A stretch of 64,000 nt of DNA, taken from NCBI GenBank assembly GCA_008360975.2, contig CM039210.1, forward strand, positions 14,014,293-14,078,292. The letters run 5' to 3'. The notes below the pieces were generated by a model, which was not told where the DNA came from, ran no database searches, and was given only the letters and a program-made list of their open reading frames with translations. Position numbers and translations under genes: made by a program. Within the stretch, counting starts at the first letter, position 1. Each line of letters opens with the position of its first letter. Below are positions 30,374 through 64,000 of the stretch, one piece after another. The stretch is from Lichenostomus cassidix (Eukaryota; Chordata; Aves; Passeriformes; Meliphagidae).

Positions 30374-31876
30374 ATTGGTGGAGAATGCGGGCAGCGGTAA
30401 GAACTTGCCTAGACATGCCGGGGAGCAGCGGAGCCCGCGGGAGCTGGGGGGCGGCGGGAGCCAGCGGCGCTCGGGGAACGGCGGGGCCGGTGGCACGGCC
30501 ACGCCGGGCCGGCCCGAAAGGCCAGGCCGGGCCGGGCCGAGCTGGCCGCCGGCCCGCGGGGCCCACGCCTCCCCGCCAGCCCGCGCGGGGCTGCGGCGGA
30601 GCGGCGAACGCACGGCAGGGAGCCGCCGACGCGGCGGGACGCTGCCTGCGCTGCAGACGGAGACCACCCTGGCCGCGTGGCCCGCACATGGGCGCCGCCA
30701 TCTTGTGAGCCGCCATTTTGTGTCGCGGGCGCCCCTCCCCGGCGAGACCAACTCTGCACAGCCAAACACCATCTCTGCTGTGCAGCACACGCGGTGGCCG
30801 CGAGCTGTGAGACTCTGTAAAGACACAGGCGAGTCCCAAGAAGAGGACCCTGAAGGGACTTGTAGAAAGCTTGTGAAGTCTGTATTGAGTTGCTGAGGAT
30901 AAAACAGTGACGAAGAGGACTGCAAGGGACCGGAAAGCGGTGACCAGTCTTGTCAGTCGGCAAAAGTCTACCCAAGAGTAAGAGAGGCTCTGGGGGTGAG
31001 CCGATAGCGCCTACAGTGCCTATTCAGGGAAATTTTCCGACCCTGGACCTCTGCTAAAGGTGTAGTTTGCAGCAGAGGAGGAGTGAATGTTTGTATGAAT
31101 GTGATTTGGAGGCACCCCCCAGGGGAGGGGGTGGGAAACGTGTGAATGGCTGAAGGCACCCCCCAGGGGAGGGGGTGCAGAGGTGTGAATGGTTGAGTCA
31201 TAGAACACGGCAGGGTGTAGGGCTCTGTTTTAAAACCCAGCTCATTCTTTTTTATTTTAACCTTAGACAGATTAACAAGTGTTGCATTTTGAGAATTGGG
31301 CTAGAGAGGGCTTCCGGAAAAGGCCCTCTCCGCCCAATCCTCAAAAAAGAAAGGTATTTTCTTTAGTTAAAACCCTTTTTCGAGTTACAGTATGTTTTGT
31401 TTACCCCTATTAATACCTTTCCTCCTTCCCATGTCCCTTCTTCCCTCCCATTCTGATAAGGAGGTAACTAACAAGGCTGCATCCCGTCAAAAAAGACGCT
31501 GAGTTGCTACTGATTCTCTCAGGCGCCTTGCCAGTTCCCCCCTTGTACCATCACCCTTAAAAAATCACTCCTCACCCCCTTTTTTTCTACCCTCTTCTTC
31601 CCCAAATAGCCCCTCTACCATGCTCTCTAAAAATTTGCTTTTCCCAAAATCCCTGTCTCTTTCCGGCTGTGTGTAAGCTCTGCCCCTCTCCCTGCACGTC
31701 AAAGCTGGGGGGGGCACTGCAGACAGCACAGCCCCGTCGCACAGCAGAGCAGCAAGATACACCTGATTTCAGCCAACCAGCTTCAACTCCAGCCCTACTG
31801 AAGAAATTTCTACCAGCTCCAAAAGACTCTGAACTAGAAAATTTTTTTTCCTTTTGTATAAGAGAAAAAGTGGATT
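30374..31876 (+). other. Interior of the tRNA-Ala element
   Basis: 1503 bp. Its first 400 bp are strongly GC-rich. Two YY1-like motifs (cgccatcttg about 30696, cgccattttg at 30711-30720) sit close together. A 23-bp block ggcaccccccaggggagggg recurs 44 bp apart (31111 and 31155). A purine run near 31860 precedes the 3' LTR and may act as the polypurine tract. No protein domain was recognised. Confidence 0.75.
30376..30393 (+). other. Primer-binding site, apparent tRNA-Ala match
   Basis: TGGTGGAGAATGCGGGCA directly follows the 5' LTR. It is complementary over all 18 bases to the 3' end, including CCA, of an alanine tRNA (AGC anticodon) as I recall it. Alanine primers are rare among described vertebrate retroviruses. 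The match should be confirmed against bird tRNA genes. Confidence 0.65.
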
Positions 31877-32274
31877 TGTTGTAACGTGTGTCCTTCCTGT
31901 CCCTGACCCCGCCCCCCTGACCCCTTCTGACTGGATGTGAGTCAGGACCGCCCCCCATCCCTAGAGATAAAATCCCCAGCCACATCCGGAACGGGCCTCT
32001 TTGGTTCTGGACTCATATGGAACCTGTACCCTCCCTCGCCTTCCCTTCCCCCTCCCCAGTCTCCCCACTCCTCCCCTGTTTTCCTCAATAAAAACACCAT
32101 GGAGACCAGGAACCAAACAGCTGCCTTTCTAAACCTGCAACGCTTCTACAAGAACCGCGTCTGACCAGCCCCACAGCTCGTGGCCATGGAATGACCATCC
32201 TGCGTGTTCCGGTTCTGGGGCAGCCCTCCCCCCCACAGCAGGGGAGAGCTGCCTTCGGGTTCTGCACTGCTGCA
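31877..32274 (+). repeat. 3' LTR of the tRNA-Ala element
   Basis: 398 bp, same length as the 5' LTR, with about five substitutions and no indels seen. Confidence 0.92.
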
Positions 32275-33017
32275 GGTGCCAATATGGGTCTAACCAAACT
32301 GTGTATTCTACTTCCATCTACATAATTTCTGATGAACTGGTAATGATGGGCCATTCACAGTAGCTGCCCAGCGCACACCCAACACCTCAGGCTACAAGCT
32401 GAGTTTTAGATGAGTCGAGGCAAACCCTGTGAGGCAGGGTAGTGTTTCCTTATCTTCACCATGACTCAGCTGAGATAACTTCCTCCAGGGAAGCAGCAGC
32501 AGCACCCATCTTGAGGGGGTCATCTCTGATAACGGACCATAATGAACTGAATAGGCACCAGCAGAATAGGCATCTGGAACGACCATCAGGGACTCAAAAA
32601 ATATCCTATGACTCATAGGGCTACATCATTCCATTGTGAAACTCCTTGCCCTGGAGGAGGTACCACCTGACCTGACCGCATGTAATCTCAAGGTTTGGAG
32701 GCTTGGGACACCACCACTGGACAGATCCAGAGGAGGACCCAGACTTCTACAGGAGGACCAGCCCTTCCACAGGACCACCACTTTTGACAAGACTGCAACC
32801 ATCACTTCAACAGGACTGCAACTACTGCTTAATCGGACTCCGACCACCACCCTGACTAACAGGATGCCTGGTTGTACTCTTTGTGGCTTTAAGCCAGTTT
32901 TTCTGTATCATTGCATTTATTGTAATCGTTCTATTAAATTGTAACTCTGATCTGAAATCTCTCTCAAGGTATTTGTGTGGGGTTAACTTCTCCCACTGGT
33001 TTACTTTCAAACCAGCA

Positions 33018-33740
33018 CAGTTGCTCAGGCAGAGCTGTCTTGGCTCTTGCTCTTTCCCTTTCATTCTTGCAGGGAGAGAGCTGAGACAGTGCCCGCGGAG
33101 GCTCCCCTTGTTTTTTTCCTGAGGGGGTTGCTTCAGGCAGGTTATCCGAGTGGCAACAGTAGCAACTCGACATCTACATTTCGCAATACAAAACTGTTTC
33201 AGAGTGAATTTCTCAATACCTGTCAGCAGCACAGAGCCAGAGCCTGTAGGGGCTGGAGGGTGCTGTTTTCAGTGCTTGGGGAGACCATTCTTCCCCCAAA
33301 CAACACATCAAGGGCTTGGAAACAGCAGCACCAACACCAGCATAGTCCAGCAGGTGGAAGAAGGAGGCTGTGAGCGGCAGTACTGACCTCATACACACAT
33401 GCACGCTACAGTCACCAAAATGAAATAGGGAGGCTGACACTGCAGGGCCCAAGCTCCCCAGGCAATGCCAGCACTTCCCATCTGCCACCAGAATTGCTTC
33501 GTAAGCTCCTACCTTCCCATTTTTTTTTCCAGGGGGAAGATTAGGCCAAGCAGGATTCGTTTGTCATTTTCCTTTTGCCTCTCCACACACAGTCATCTGC
33601 AGAGGATGCCATCTTGGAGGGGAGGGTTTGTCTGCCATTTTCCCTTTGTCTTTTGAGCCATGCAGTCATCTCTGGAGGGCACCATCTTGGGGACAGGGTT
33701 TCTCCGCCATTTTGAGTTTCTCTTTGTTCCTGGGGAGTCT
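33018..33740. other. Unassigned repeat-like stretch with gccat(c/t)tt motifs
   Basis: No gene recognised. Between 33597 and 33716 the block gccatctt/gccatttt recurs four times within roughly 75-bp units, each near ggagggg or cagggtttctc-like text, so this is probably an imperfect tandem repeat from an LTR or untranslated leader. The 33018-33540 part matches nothing else that I could find in the window. Confidence 0.4.
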
Positions 33741-35100
33741 GCAAGATCTCAGTGACTAATATCTTCCTTGTAGAGGTACCTTTCTTTCGTGATTGGCAGG
33801 AGTTGCCTCCAAAGGCTAAAGACTTGTGTTCCTCTTCCAGTTGCCTTGTCAATGCCCCCTTCCCTAGAAAGTAATCCCAGCTACTTGACTTCCCTACCCT
33901 CTAATTCCAAACTGCTAGCCCTGTTATCCCAGCATTGGAACAGCCAGGTGAAAATGTGCTCACCTGCAAGATGGCTGAAATATTTTTGTCTATCCTGCAG
34001 CTCACTCAGGGATAGGAATCAAGTGGTTAGCTCTTGATCTCATTCTGCCTCTTCCTCCTGTTCCTGTGATGTCCCTGCTTTATTTTCGTTTACTAAACGA
34101 GATTTTTTTTTTTTTGTGTGTGGGTCCATTTCTTGTGTACAGGAGCAACTGGTACTGGCTCAGGTTGGTTCTCTGGTTCTGCTGCAGTGTCTGTCACCAG
34201 GGTTGGAGTAGCTGCAGGGCCTGTCATTTTGACATTGGGTTCAGAGACTTTCTTTTCTTCTTGAGGGTGCTGACTCATGTTGAAAAGGACTCGATTGGCC
34301 TGGGTCAGGCCCCAGCATGTTGTACTGATTTGTGTCTCTGGAATTGCCAGGATAACAGCATACCTTTTCCAAATATTTTACTGGTTTTTCTGAATTCTGC
34401 ACTTGTTCAGGGGTGAGGTTCAAAAACATTGGAGGTACCCACCGTCCTAGGCACTTGCCCATACTATCCCACACACCCTGCCAGTCAGAACTATTCAGCC
34501 TCAGGGCAAATCTCTGGGTGATGTTCTTAAATAGTTGTTTAATCTGAAAGAAGACCTGAACCATATGCATCAACATGCTAGCTCCTAGCGGAAGGACCAG
34601 GTTGGTTTTAAGGGTATTGAAAGGATATTCAAAATCTTTAAAATTCTCAAATGCTACTGTAATCCTCCTGGAGGAGAAGGAAGGAAGGAAGGAAGGAAGG
34701 AAGGAAGGAAGGAAGGAAGGAAGGAAGGAAGGAAGGAAGGAAGGAAGGAAGGAAGGTTGGTTGGTTGTTGGAAGATGTATTCAAGGAGAAAAGGCAGAAG
34801 ATGTAACTGTTAATAGTTCCCAATAGATGGCTCCCGAAGTACAGATAGGATGACAATGCTGAGGACACATACCAGGTTAGTTTCACAACCAGCAGTTCTA
34901 TCATATCATAGGCCAGTATTACGAAGTACAACAAAACATTAACCTTGGTCCAGGCCTCAAGGATGATAAACATCACCACAGGGAACACATACTGCAAGTA
35001 AAGTGTCACACAACACAACTCTGAGAACAAGTGCAACAACTGTGAGAGTAAATAAATCAACATTGTGACCCATAACTATTAAACTAATATAAATAATGCT
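33741..35100 (-). pseudogene. gag and leader remnant of ERV-E
   Basis: Minus strand. The leader frame 34647-35063 has membrane-like segments (YLQYVFPVVMFIILEAW, VLLYFVILAYDMIELLVV). A GGAA microsatellite (34678-34756) breaks it and is read as a spurious PSFL repeat. The Gag part at 34241-34576 (FLNLTPEQVQNSEKPVKYLE) and 34093-34278 (a Glu/Pro/Gln linker) aligns with ERV-F gag at 41410-41841. More gag core with stops runs to about 33741. Confidence 0.72.
34678..34756. repeat. (GGAA)n microsatellite
   Basis: About 19 nearly perfect GGAA units inside the ERV-E leader, followed by a few ggtt units. It is absent from the related copies. Confidence 0.97.
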
Positions 35101-35158
35101 TATAAGAAATTTATTTTAACAAACTCTGGTCAGATCTGTCATTGTCTCAACCCTTTGA

Positions 35159-35176
35159 GCCCCATTTTGGCTGCCA
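35159..35176 (-). other. Degenerate primer-binding site of ERV-E
   Basis: The minus strand reads TGGCAGCCAAAATGGGGC, about four changes from the tRNA-Lys1,2 site of ERV-C, eight bases from the LTR end at 35185. Confidence 0.65.
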
Positions 35177-35184
35177 AAAAGGAC

Positions 35185-35749
35185 TGTTGTGCTTTAATCC
35201 CAACTACCAACTAAGTACCACACAGCTGTTCACTCACGTGCTCCCCCCCACTTCCTTCCCTGGATGGATGGGGAGGAAAATTGGAAAAAATGTAAAACCT
35301 GTGGGTTGAGATAAGAACAGTTTAGAAATTGAAATAAAGTAAAATATTGTTATTATAATAGGAAAAAGAGAAATAAAATCCAAGAAACAGAAGTGATGTA
35401 CAATACAATCACCACCCACTGACCCATGCCCAGCCCTTCCCGCGGCAGTGATTGGCAGCTCTCAGCCAATCCGAACCCCCTGCTTTATATACTGAGTATG
35501 GTGTTCTATGGTATGGAATATCCCTTTGGCCAGTTTGGGTTAGCTGTTCTGGCTATGTTCCCTCACAGCCTTTTGTGCACTTGCTCGCTGATACAGAATG
35601 GAAAACTGAGAAGTCCTTAATTTAGAGTAAGCACTATCAAGCAACAACTAAAACATCAGCATGTTATTAACATTATTCTTGTACTAAATCCAACATACAG
35701 GACTGTACCAGCTACTAAGAAGGCAGTTAACATTATCCTTGCCAAAACA
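35185..35749 (-). repeat. 5' LTR of ERV-E
   Basis: TGTTGTGCTTTAATCC...TTGCCAAAACA on +, 565 bp. A minus-strand TATA box (ttatatactg on +, about 35484) supports the orientation. Confidence 0.75.
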
Positions 35750-35947
35750 AGGATGGATGATTAAAGTAAAACCCACTGTTATTTAGTTTAGTTGTTTTAG
35801 GAAGGAATATATGCATTTTTCAACCATATTTGCAGTATTTGTGGATTCTACATTTAAAAGAATGTTAGTTCAAAATAGGGAGGATATTTGACCATCTTGG
35901 TTTTCTTATCTGTGTGGTAATGACTTGTATCTGCTTTTTCCCCCTAG

Positions 35948-59124
<23,177 letters not shown>

Positions 59125-60165
59125 TGATAACTCTTCATAAATGCTGATCTTTACACAGATTTCCACTTTTCTTTACCATTTTAAAAACAAACTTGTGTGA
59201 TGCCATTGATTTCTGGTTAAAATGCAAGTTATTTTTTGGCAGAGTTTTCTGTTGGTTTCCAACAGTCTTGTACATCTTTTTTAACCATTATTTTTGCTTT
59301 AACCTCCTTGATCTTTTATATGAAGGGTTTTTTAAATCCTTTTTTAATTGTATTTACTCCAAATGACTCTTCCCCCACATTTAGGCTGTCTTCGTCATGT
59401 GCCTCCTCCTCTTTGCTGTGAGGTAGGATTCCTTTCTTATAGTGTGGTTGCTCCTGGACTTTCTGTGAAAGTCTAGAGGCTGTGTGTCTGCAGATATTTT
59501 GTGTCAATTCCATTACCTGGAGTGAGGACTACTTGTAATTTAAAAATATTAAAAATATTTGTAAGAGATAAAGTAGTAGCTTATCTGTAGAGCCTGGCCC
59601 TAGTCTGGGTTAATCTTATTTTTTAAGAGTACAAGTCTAATGACACTGTTTATACATAGAGGAGTACGGTCATTTTAATATGTACTCATTGGAGCCCAGG
59701 GACAGATTCCCCAGGGGTATTGCCCATCAAGCCCAAAGTGCAGGAGTTTAAAAAAATGCATTTGTATTTGAATTGTAGTTTTCAGCAGTGCCAAAAGAAA
59801 ATTTATCCACTGTTCCTTTTCTGCTTCTCCCAGGTATCAACTTGCACAACTGGAGTTTGTATAGGCTGTTCTGCGGTGTGGCTATTGCAGGGTGACATTA
59901 CATTGAGGGCCTGCAGAGGTACTGAGAGGAAATGGGGGCTAGAGACATGAGTGTTCTTGTCCTTCAAAATGAACTAAATCTATCAATTTTCCAGATGAGT
60001 CAAGGTTCCTTAGTATGCTGCTGTGGTAGCTCATGGGTTCTTCATTAACTGCCTAAAACCCAGGACCATTTTTTGTCCCAGGTTGTGGAAACTTTTCCCA
60101 TTTTAGCTGTTCTGGTTGGCCATCTCCTCTAATAAGCCAATGGAATAAATAAACTGGGGTTTTTT
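59125..60165 (+). other. DCAF12: DCAF12 3' UTR (likely), poly(A) signal near 60144
   Basis: AT-rich sequence after the stop. The first clear canonical hexamer is AATAAA at 60144-60149, giving a 3' UTR of about 1 kb. The exact end is inferred. Confidence 0.55.
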
Positions 60166-63100
60166 TCTCTGAGGTTAAAGAGTGCATCTTGGACTTTAAT
60201 GTAAGCTGGAAGTTTTCCATGTAACAAGATAACTTGCTGTTAGCTCACATTGAACTAGCACCATCTGTTGTCATCTTGCTTGCTGTAGGATAAGCTCAGG
60301 TTTTCCTTGAATCCCCTGCTGCCTTCTGCAATCAAACTCCCTCATATTTCATGTGGGACTGGGTGGGGGAGAATAGGTCCAATGCCTTTCAGGTCCAACC
60401 ATGAAGCGTATGAATTCCAGGGTGATGATCTTACCTAATATTGTCTAAAATGCAGGAGTCAAGGGTGCTTCTAGCCTTTTGGCAGGCACCAAGCTTGGCT
60501 TGTTAGACACCTCTGTCCTCTGCTGGGATGAATGCCTTTTCCATGCCCTTGTCACCAGTGGAGCAGAGTGTGCCTGTATCTCATTGCTTTGGTGTCAAAT
60601 AGGTAGTTGGCTGAAGCTGAGAAGAATGACAAGGCTGGGACATGCTCTGTTCTTCTGTGTCTGCTGGAGATCACAGTCACCACTGTGGAGTAGCTCTAGT
60701 CTCATATGCAGTTCCTGCCAGATTGCCTAGAGCTAGTCTGCATGTGTCTTTGTGGTCCCTCTCATTGTACTATATATCTTCATAAGTAATGCCAAGCAGT
60801 GAGACTTGGGCTTAATTTCTGGTTGGTAGTGGACACTTGGATGAAAATCCTACAAGAAATGCAGTTCCCTCCCATCCAGGTGAAAATCCTGGTAAGATAA
60901 AAGGTCTCCCAGACATACACCTGTCTCAGAAATATCATTTACTCACACTGAGTACTGACACAGGTACTTCACAAAAAGATCATCTTGTGGTGTTTCATAA
61001 TTCTACTTCCCTTGTGGGTTGATTGCTTAAACTGAATCAGTTCATGGGGATATTATAAACTATGGAGTAGCAAAGGAACTCTCAAATTTTTTTTAGAGTT
61101 GTTCATTGTTTTTTAAAGATGTTGTAATGGTGCATGTCTTGTTCTGTGATGGCAACTTACTGCTTTGGCTATTTTAGGGGTTTTGAAAAGTGGCAGTATA
61201 CAGAGAAAAACAAATCTTGGTGAAGTATGACAGGATGTGTATTTCTAGGATTATTCCTCCAACTACCATGTAAGATTACTCTGTCACAGGGAACAATTTC
61301 TGGTTAGTTGTTTTGTTTGGCTTGGCTTGAGGTGCCTTTTTTTTCCCCTCTCCTCTAAAGAAACTAGACACTTGACTTTGAGTGTCCTCTAATTCTGCTG
61401 AAACAACTAGTTAGGTGCTTAGTGTCACCAGTGCCAAAGGAAAATTCTTTATCTGGAAACTCTAACCCTGATGTTGATCTATAAATTTTAAGCATATTCC
61501 AGGTCTGGGTGTGGGGGCAAAAAGGGAATTTTTATGCACTAAGCTTTACCCTCTAAATATGAAGGCTGATCTTTCTGCAGAGTCAGCAGAGTCTCTAGGT
61601 TATTGAAGAGGTCACCTTGGCACCCCTGGAAAGTGTCCCTCTCTGCCAAATCTGGTCTCCACAAATACCTCAATGTGCAGTCCTAAAGCCTGGGAGTGTG
61701 AGTGCCCTTTTCCTCACTTTTTTCTGCATAGGAAGCTTTGGACAATTCTCAGAAGAATCTGGACAATGATGTAAAATTTCTCAAGTTTCATATGCTCCTG
61801 TGTATTCTGCTTTCATGGTACTTTCTTGCAAAGATAACTTCTCATGGGGAGGGAGCCCTCCTTGTTGCTGTATGAAAAGCCTCCCAAAAAACTGGGAACA
61901 AACTAGATATAGTGCCGCAAGAACACAAATTGGGCCAGAGAGAACTTAATTTCTAGCTTGTTTCAGTGGTTTTAAATGCATGTAGCAATATAGCATTATA
62001 GATGTTAAGTTTCAGAATATTTTGTGGTTAGTCATATGTCACTTTTGGTCCAGTCAAGGTTAGAAAAAGAGGCAGAGAAAGGTGATGATATGCCAACTGT
62101 CCAAATATAAGTCATTGGAGAAATAGGACAAAAAGCCAGGTTTTCTTACTTGAATTGATTTTATTGCCCTACTGGTTTAGAAATCAGTTGAAATCCAGGA
62201 TCATGGTGAGAGAAACAATGGTTTCCCATTGAAGTGCAGGAATGACTGTACAGCAGGGAATCTCTTATGTCTTCATGGAGGCAAGTTGAGTGTACCCCAG
62301 TGTTCAAATAGCAGATATACCCCTGATACATGGAATTCAGTCTGGTGACTGAGTTGTGCTCACTGTGTCTCGCTGTGCTCTGCTGAGACCCAGTGGCATT
62401 TGCATTTTCAGGCTGTCTTTTCAAATGTTTCTTAACGAGTTCCCTCCCTTGCTCTTTCCTGCCCATCTGAATGGTCTGTTTGGGGTTGCCTCCTCCACCC
62501 CAAATCATCCCAGTCTTTACTGTAGCAATATTGTACTTGCAGAGGTGACCTCTGTTGAGCAGAAATGGGCTTTCTGGCATTTTGTCAAGCCATGTTTGAG
62601 ACCTTTAATTTGCTTTATTTTAAACTGCTTAGACCTTTTAGGCTGGCTCAGACCGGAGAACTGGGTAGTTGCCCTAGTACATGGTTCACTAATGGGAGGA
62701 TTACATAGTAATAGTCTATTTTGGGGGGGGGGGGGACAGACTCTGGTTTATCTCACATTAGGCACTTGAAGCAGAGCAAAAAATTTTAATTATAACAGAC
62801 CTTTGGACTTTTCTTCCTGCTGTTGATTTTTCAGTCATGTGGGATCTTCCGTGCTGCCAGTGAGTGTAGGAAGTAGTTAATTTTATTACTCCGCTCTTTT
62901 CAGTAGACTACCTTGTTAATTTGGGTATCTTTGGGTATTGCATTTTCAGTATTCATAATCACAGGTAATCAAACCCAGTGACTTAATTATGGGTTCAGTA
63001 ATACAATTCTCCCTGGCTGACTTGGCTGTACAAGGGAGAAAGCTGGAGGAATTACTGGGAATGAGGTGAAGAGTAGAATCATAGATTCTACTGGGTAGCA

Positions 63101-64000
63101 ACCCCTCAGTAACAGTTGGATGTTATGTGACAGACCTTCCTAAGGAAGCAGAAACTACTTTGCAGTGTTGGCTTGAGCATAGAAATGAGGGTGGTAATTC
63201 CTCCAGCCCATGCTGAGCCCTGGATGCCTGTGCTAGCCAGGCATATGCTCTCTAGCTTAAAGCCAAGTGAAAATCCCTGTGTGCCTCGCTGGCCACCCCC
63301 CCCCCCCCAGCCAGAACCTCAACTTAAAATGCATTTCTGAGTGTTGCAGTACCTTCAGTAACTTAGTCTCTGAAGCACAGACACCAGGAATTTGTCTGTG
63401 TTGCAGACAAGGGAGAATGGAAAGGAGAATATAGCCACATCTTGTCTGAAGGAATCTCCTGTTTATGCTCTCCCTTGCTTCTGCAAGTAGGCACTTTGGT
63501 GCATGTTAAGGATGGGCAAGGGGCACAAGAAAAATGGTGAAAGTCCAACAGTGTTTGGTATCACTCTCAGAACTCCTGAGGAATTAAAAAATATGGAGGG
63601 GATACTTATTCATTGCTCGGGAGGTACTTGTGAAAGGGCTTAATCAGAAACATTTTCAGAGAAATCAAGTAGATATCCCTGTCATTCTTGTTTCTTCATG
63701 TTAATTTTCAAGGATTTAAATTGGGAAGTATCTTTTTTGCTTGTGATGCTGGGTTTCTTAACGTGGTACTTGTGGTACTTGTGGTAGTTGGCTAATTAGA
63801 AGAATGCTCTTGACAGAAAGGATTCTTCCCAATTAAAATTGAGTGCCATTTTCTACCAGCCTCTCCCTCTAGTATCCTGCTGGGAGTGTTGTGGTCTAAG
63901 AAAGCGCACACAGATCTAAAACAGGTGCCAGGGTTGGCAGAGTTAAGAAAATCTGGGCTGCCTGACCATTTCTGTACCTAAAAAACCACCAAGTAAAATA
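60166..64000. other. Non-coding flank right of DCAF12
   Basis: No ERV, exon or RNA gene recognised. Open frames here (for example 62161-62580 on the minus strand) have no recognisable domain and look like chance. Poly-G (about 62721-62734) and poly-C (about 63297-63308) runs are present. It is strikingly free of LTRs compared with 1-35749. Confidence 0.6.

Larger units (their letters stand above)
29976..32274 (+). mobile_element. LTR element without retroviral genes, tRNA-Ala-type primer site
   Basis: Two LTRs of 398 bp (29976-30373, 31877-32274) differ at about five positions. They are flanked by the 6-bp duplication ggtgcc at 29970-29975 and 32275-32280. The 1.5 kb interior is GC-rich at first and pyrimidine-rich later. 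It has no gag, protease, RT or integrase similarity that I can see. The long frames in it (for example 30303-30896 on +, 30245-30925 on -) are overlapping on both strands and start or end in LTR, so I treat them as chance. It is probably a non-autonomous element mobilised by another retrovirus, and recent. Confidence 0.88.
2226..33017 (+). mobile_element. ERV-D: plus-strand ERV-L-like provirus, split by many later insertions
   Basis: Outermost element of the nested block. Its own sequence is 2226-4381 (truncated 5' LTR, primer-binding site, leader, gag) and 25049-33017 (pro, pol, 3' LTR). The two halves are separated by ERV-B, whose insertion duplicated gtacc at 4377-4381 and 25049-25053. The right half is further interrupted by solo LTRs at 25358-26080, 26410-26670 and 27832-28488 and by an LTR element at 29976-32274. 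Order is gag-pro-RT-RNase H-integrase with no env, as in ERV-C and ERV-F. Frames carry many stops. The 5' LTR lacks its left part, so the original target duplication cannot be checked. Confidence 0.85.
29952..33017 (+). repeat. 3' LTR of ERV-D, split by an LTR element
   Basis: The pieces are 29952-29975 and 32281-33017, about 760 bp together, beginning TGTTGTTACAGG and ending AAACCAGCA. The right part matches the 5' LTR at 2226-2676. The split is caused by the element at 29976-32274. An attaaa poly(A) variant lies near 32934. Confidence 0.82.
33741..35749 (-). mobile_element. ERV-E: truncated ERV-L-like provirus, minus strand
   Basis: Minus-strand 5' LTR (35185-35749), primer-binding site, hydrophobic leader and part of gag; homology fades near 33741 before pro. 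It lies immediately left of the first visible DCAF12 exon, so it is probably in a DCAF12 intron. The base sequence right of the LTR is aggat, but no partner duplication was found because the left end is lost. Confidence 0.75.

Noticed and set aside
30245..30975. Overlapping GC-rich frames of 150-226 codons on both strands
   Set aside because: They overlap in all frames, cross LTR and primer-site borders, and have no domain; GC-rich DNA with few stop codons explains them.
34647..35063. Repeat protein with PSFL units on the minus strand
   Set aside because: The units are the translated GGAA microsatellite inserted in a retroviral leader.
62161..62580. 139-codon minus-strand frame as a gene
   Set aside because: No recognisable domain, no splice or promoter context, and no similarity to genes I know next to DCAF12.

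Overview
The window looks like a songbird or other bird genome segment that is crowded with endogenous retroviruses (ERVs). The only host gene I can support is DCAF12, a WD40 substrate receptor of CUL4-DDB1 ubiquitin ligases. Seven of its exons lie on the + strand at 35948-59124. They have consensus splice sites and keep the frame throughout, and they give about 344 codons including the natural C-terminus. The first roughly 110 residues are not in the window. DCAF12 is Z-linked in birds, so the very high ERV load makes a W-chromosome copy plausible, but this is inference.

Layout. 1-2225: minus-strand ERV-L-like fragment (ERV-H). 2226-33017: one deeply nested block. The outermost element is a plus-strand ERV-L-like provirus (ERV-D). 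It is split at 4381/25049 by a 20.7 kb minus-strand insertion (ERV-B) flanked by the 5-bp duplication gtacc. ERV-B's own 3' LTR is split by a full gammaretrovirus-like provirus (ERV-A, 5310-13658). ERV-B's body is split by an almost complete ERV-L-like provirus (ERV-C, 16335-23917). Solo LTRs sit inside these in turn. ERV-D also carries three solo LTRs and a young LTR element (29976-32274) with no recognisable retroviral genes and a primer-binding site that appears to match tRNA-Ala. 33018-35749: unassigned repeats and a truncated minus-strand ERV-L-like copy (ERV-E) that ends next to the first visible DCAF12 exon.

Inside DCAF12 introns: a complete but decayed plus-strand ERV-L-like provirus (ERV-F, 39726-45969, duplication aacac), a minus-strand betaretrovirus-like provirus (ERV-G, about 47919-54130) with a remnant env fused to its LTR, a solo LTR (54671-55554, duplication actat) and one weaker LTR-like stretch. 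59125-64000: the DCAF12 3' UTR and AT-rich sequence in which I recognise no gene.

All retroviral reading frames seen are broken somewhere except the long gag frame of ERV-C. Element boundaries are based on TG...CA ends plus target-site duplications that I could read directly. The ERV-L-like paralogues serve as empty-site controls for one another. Letters A-H for ERVs are local labels only.
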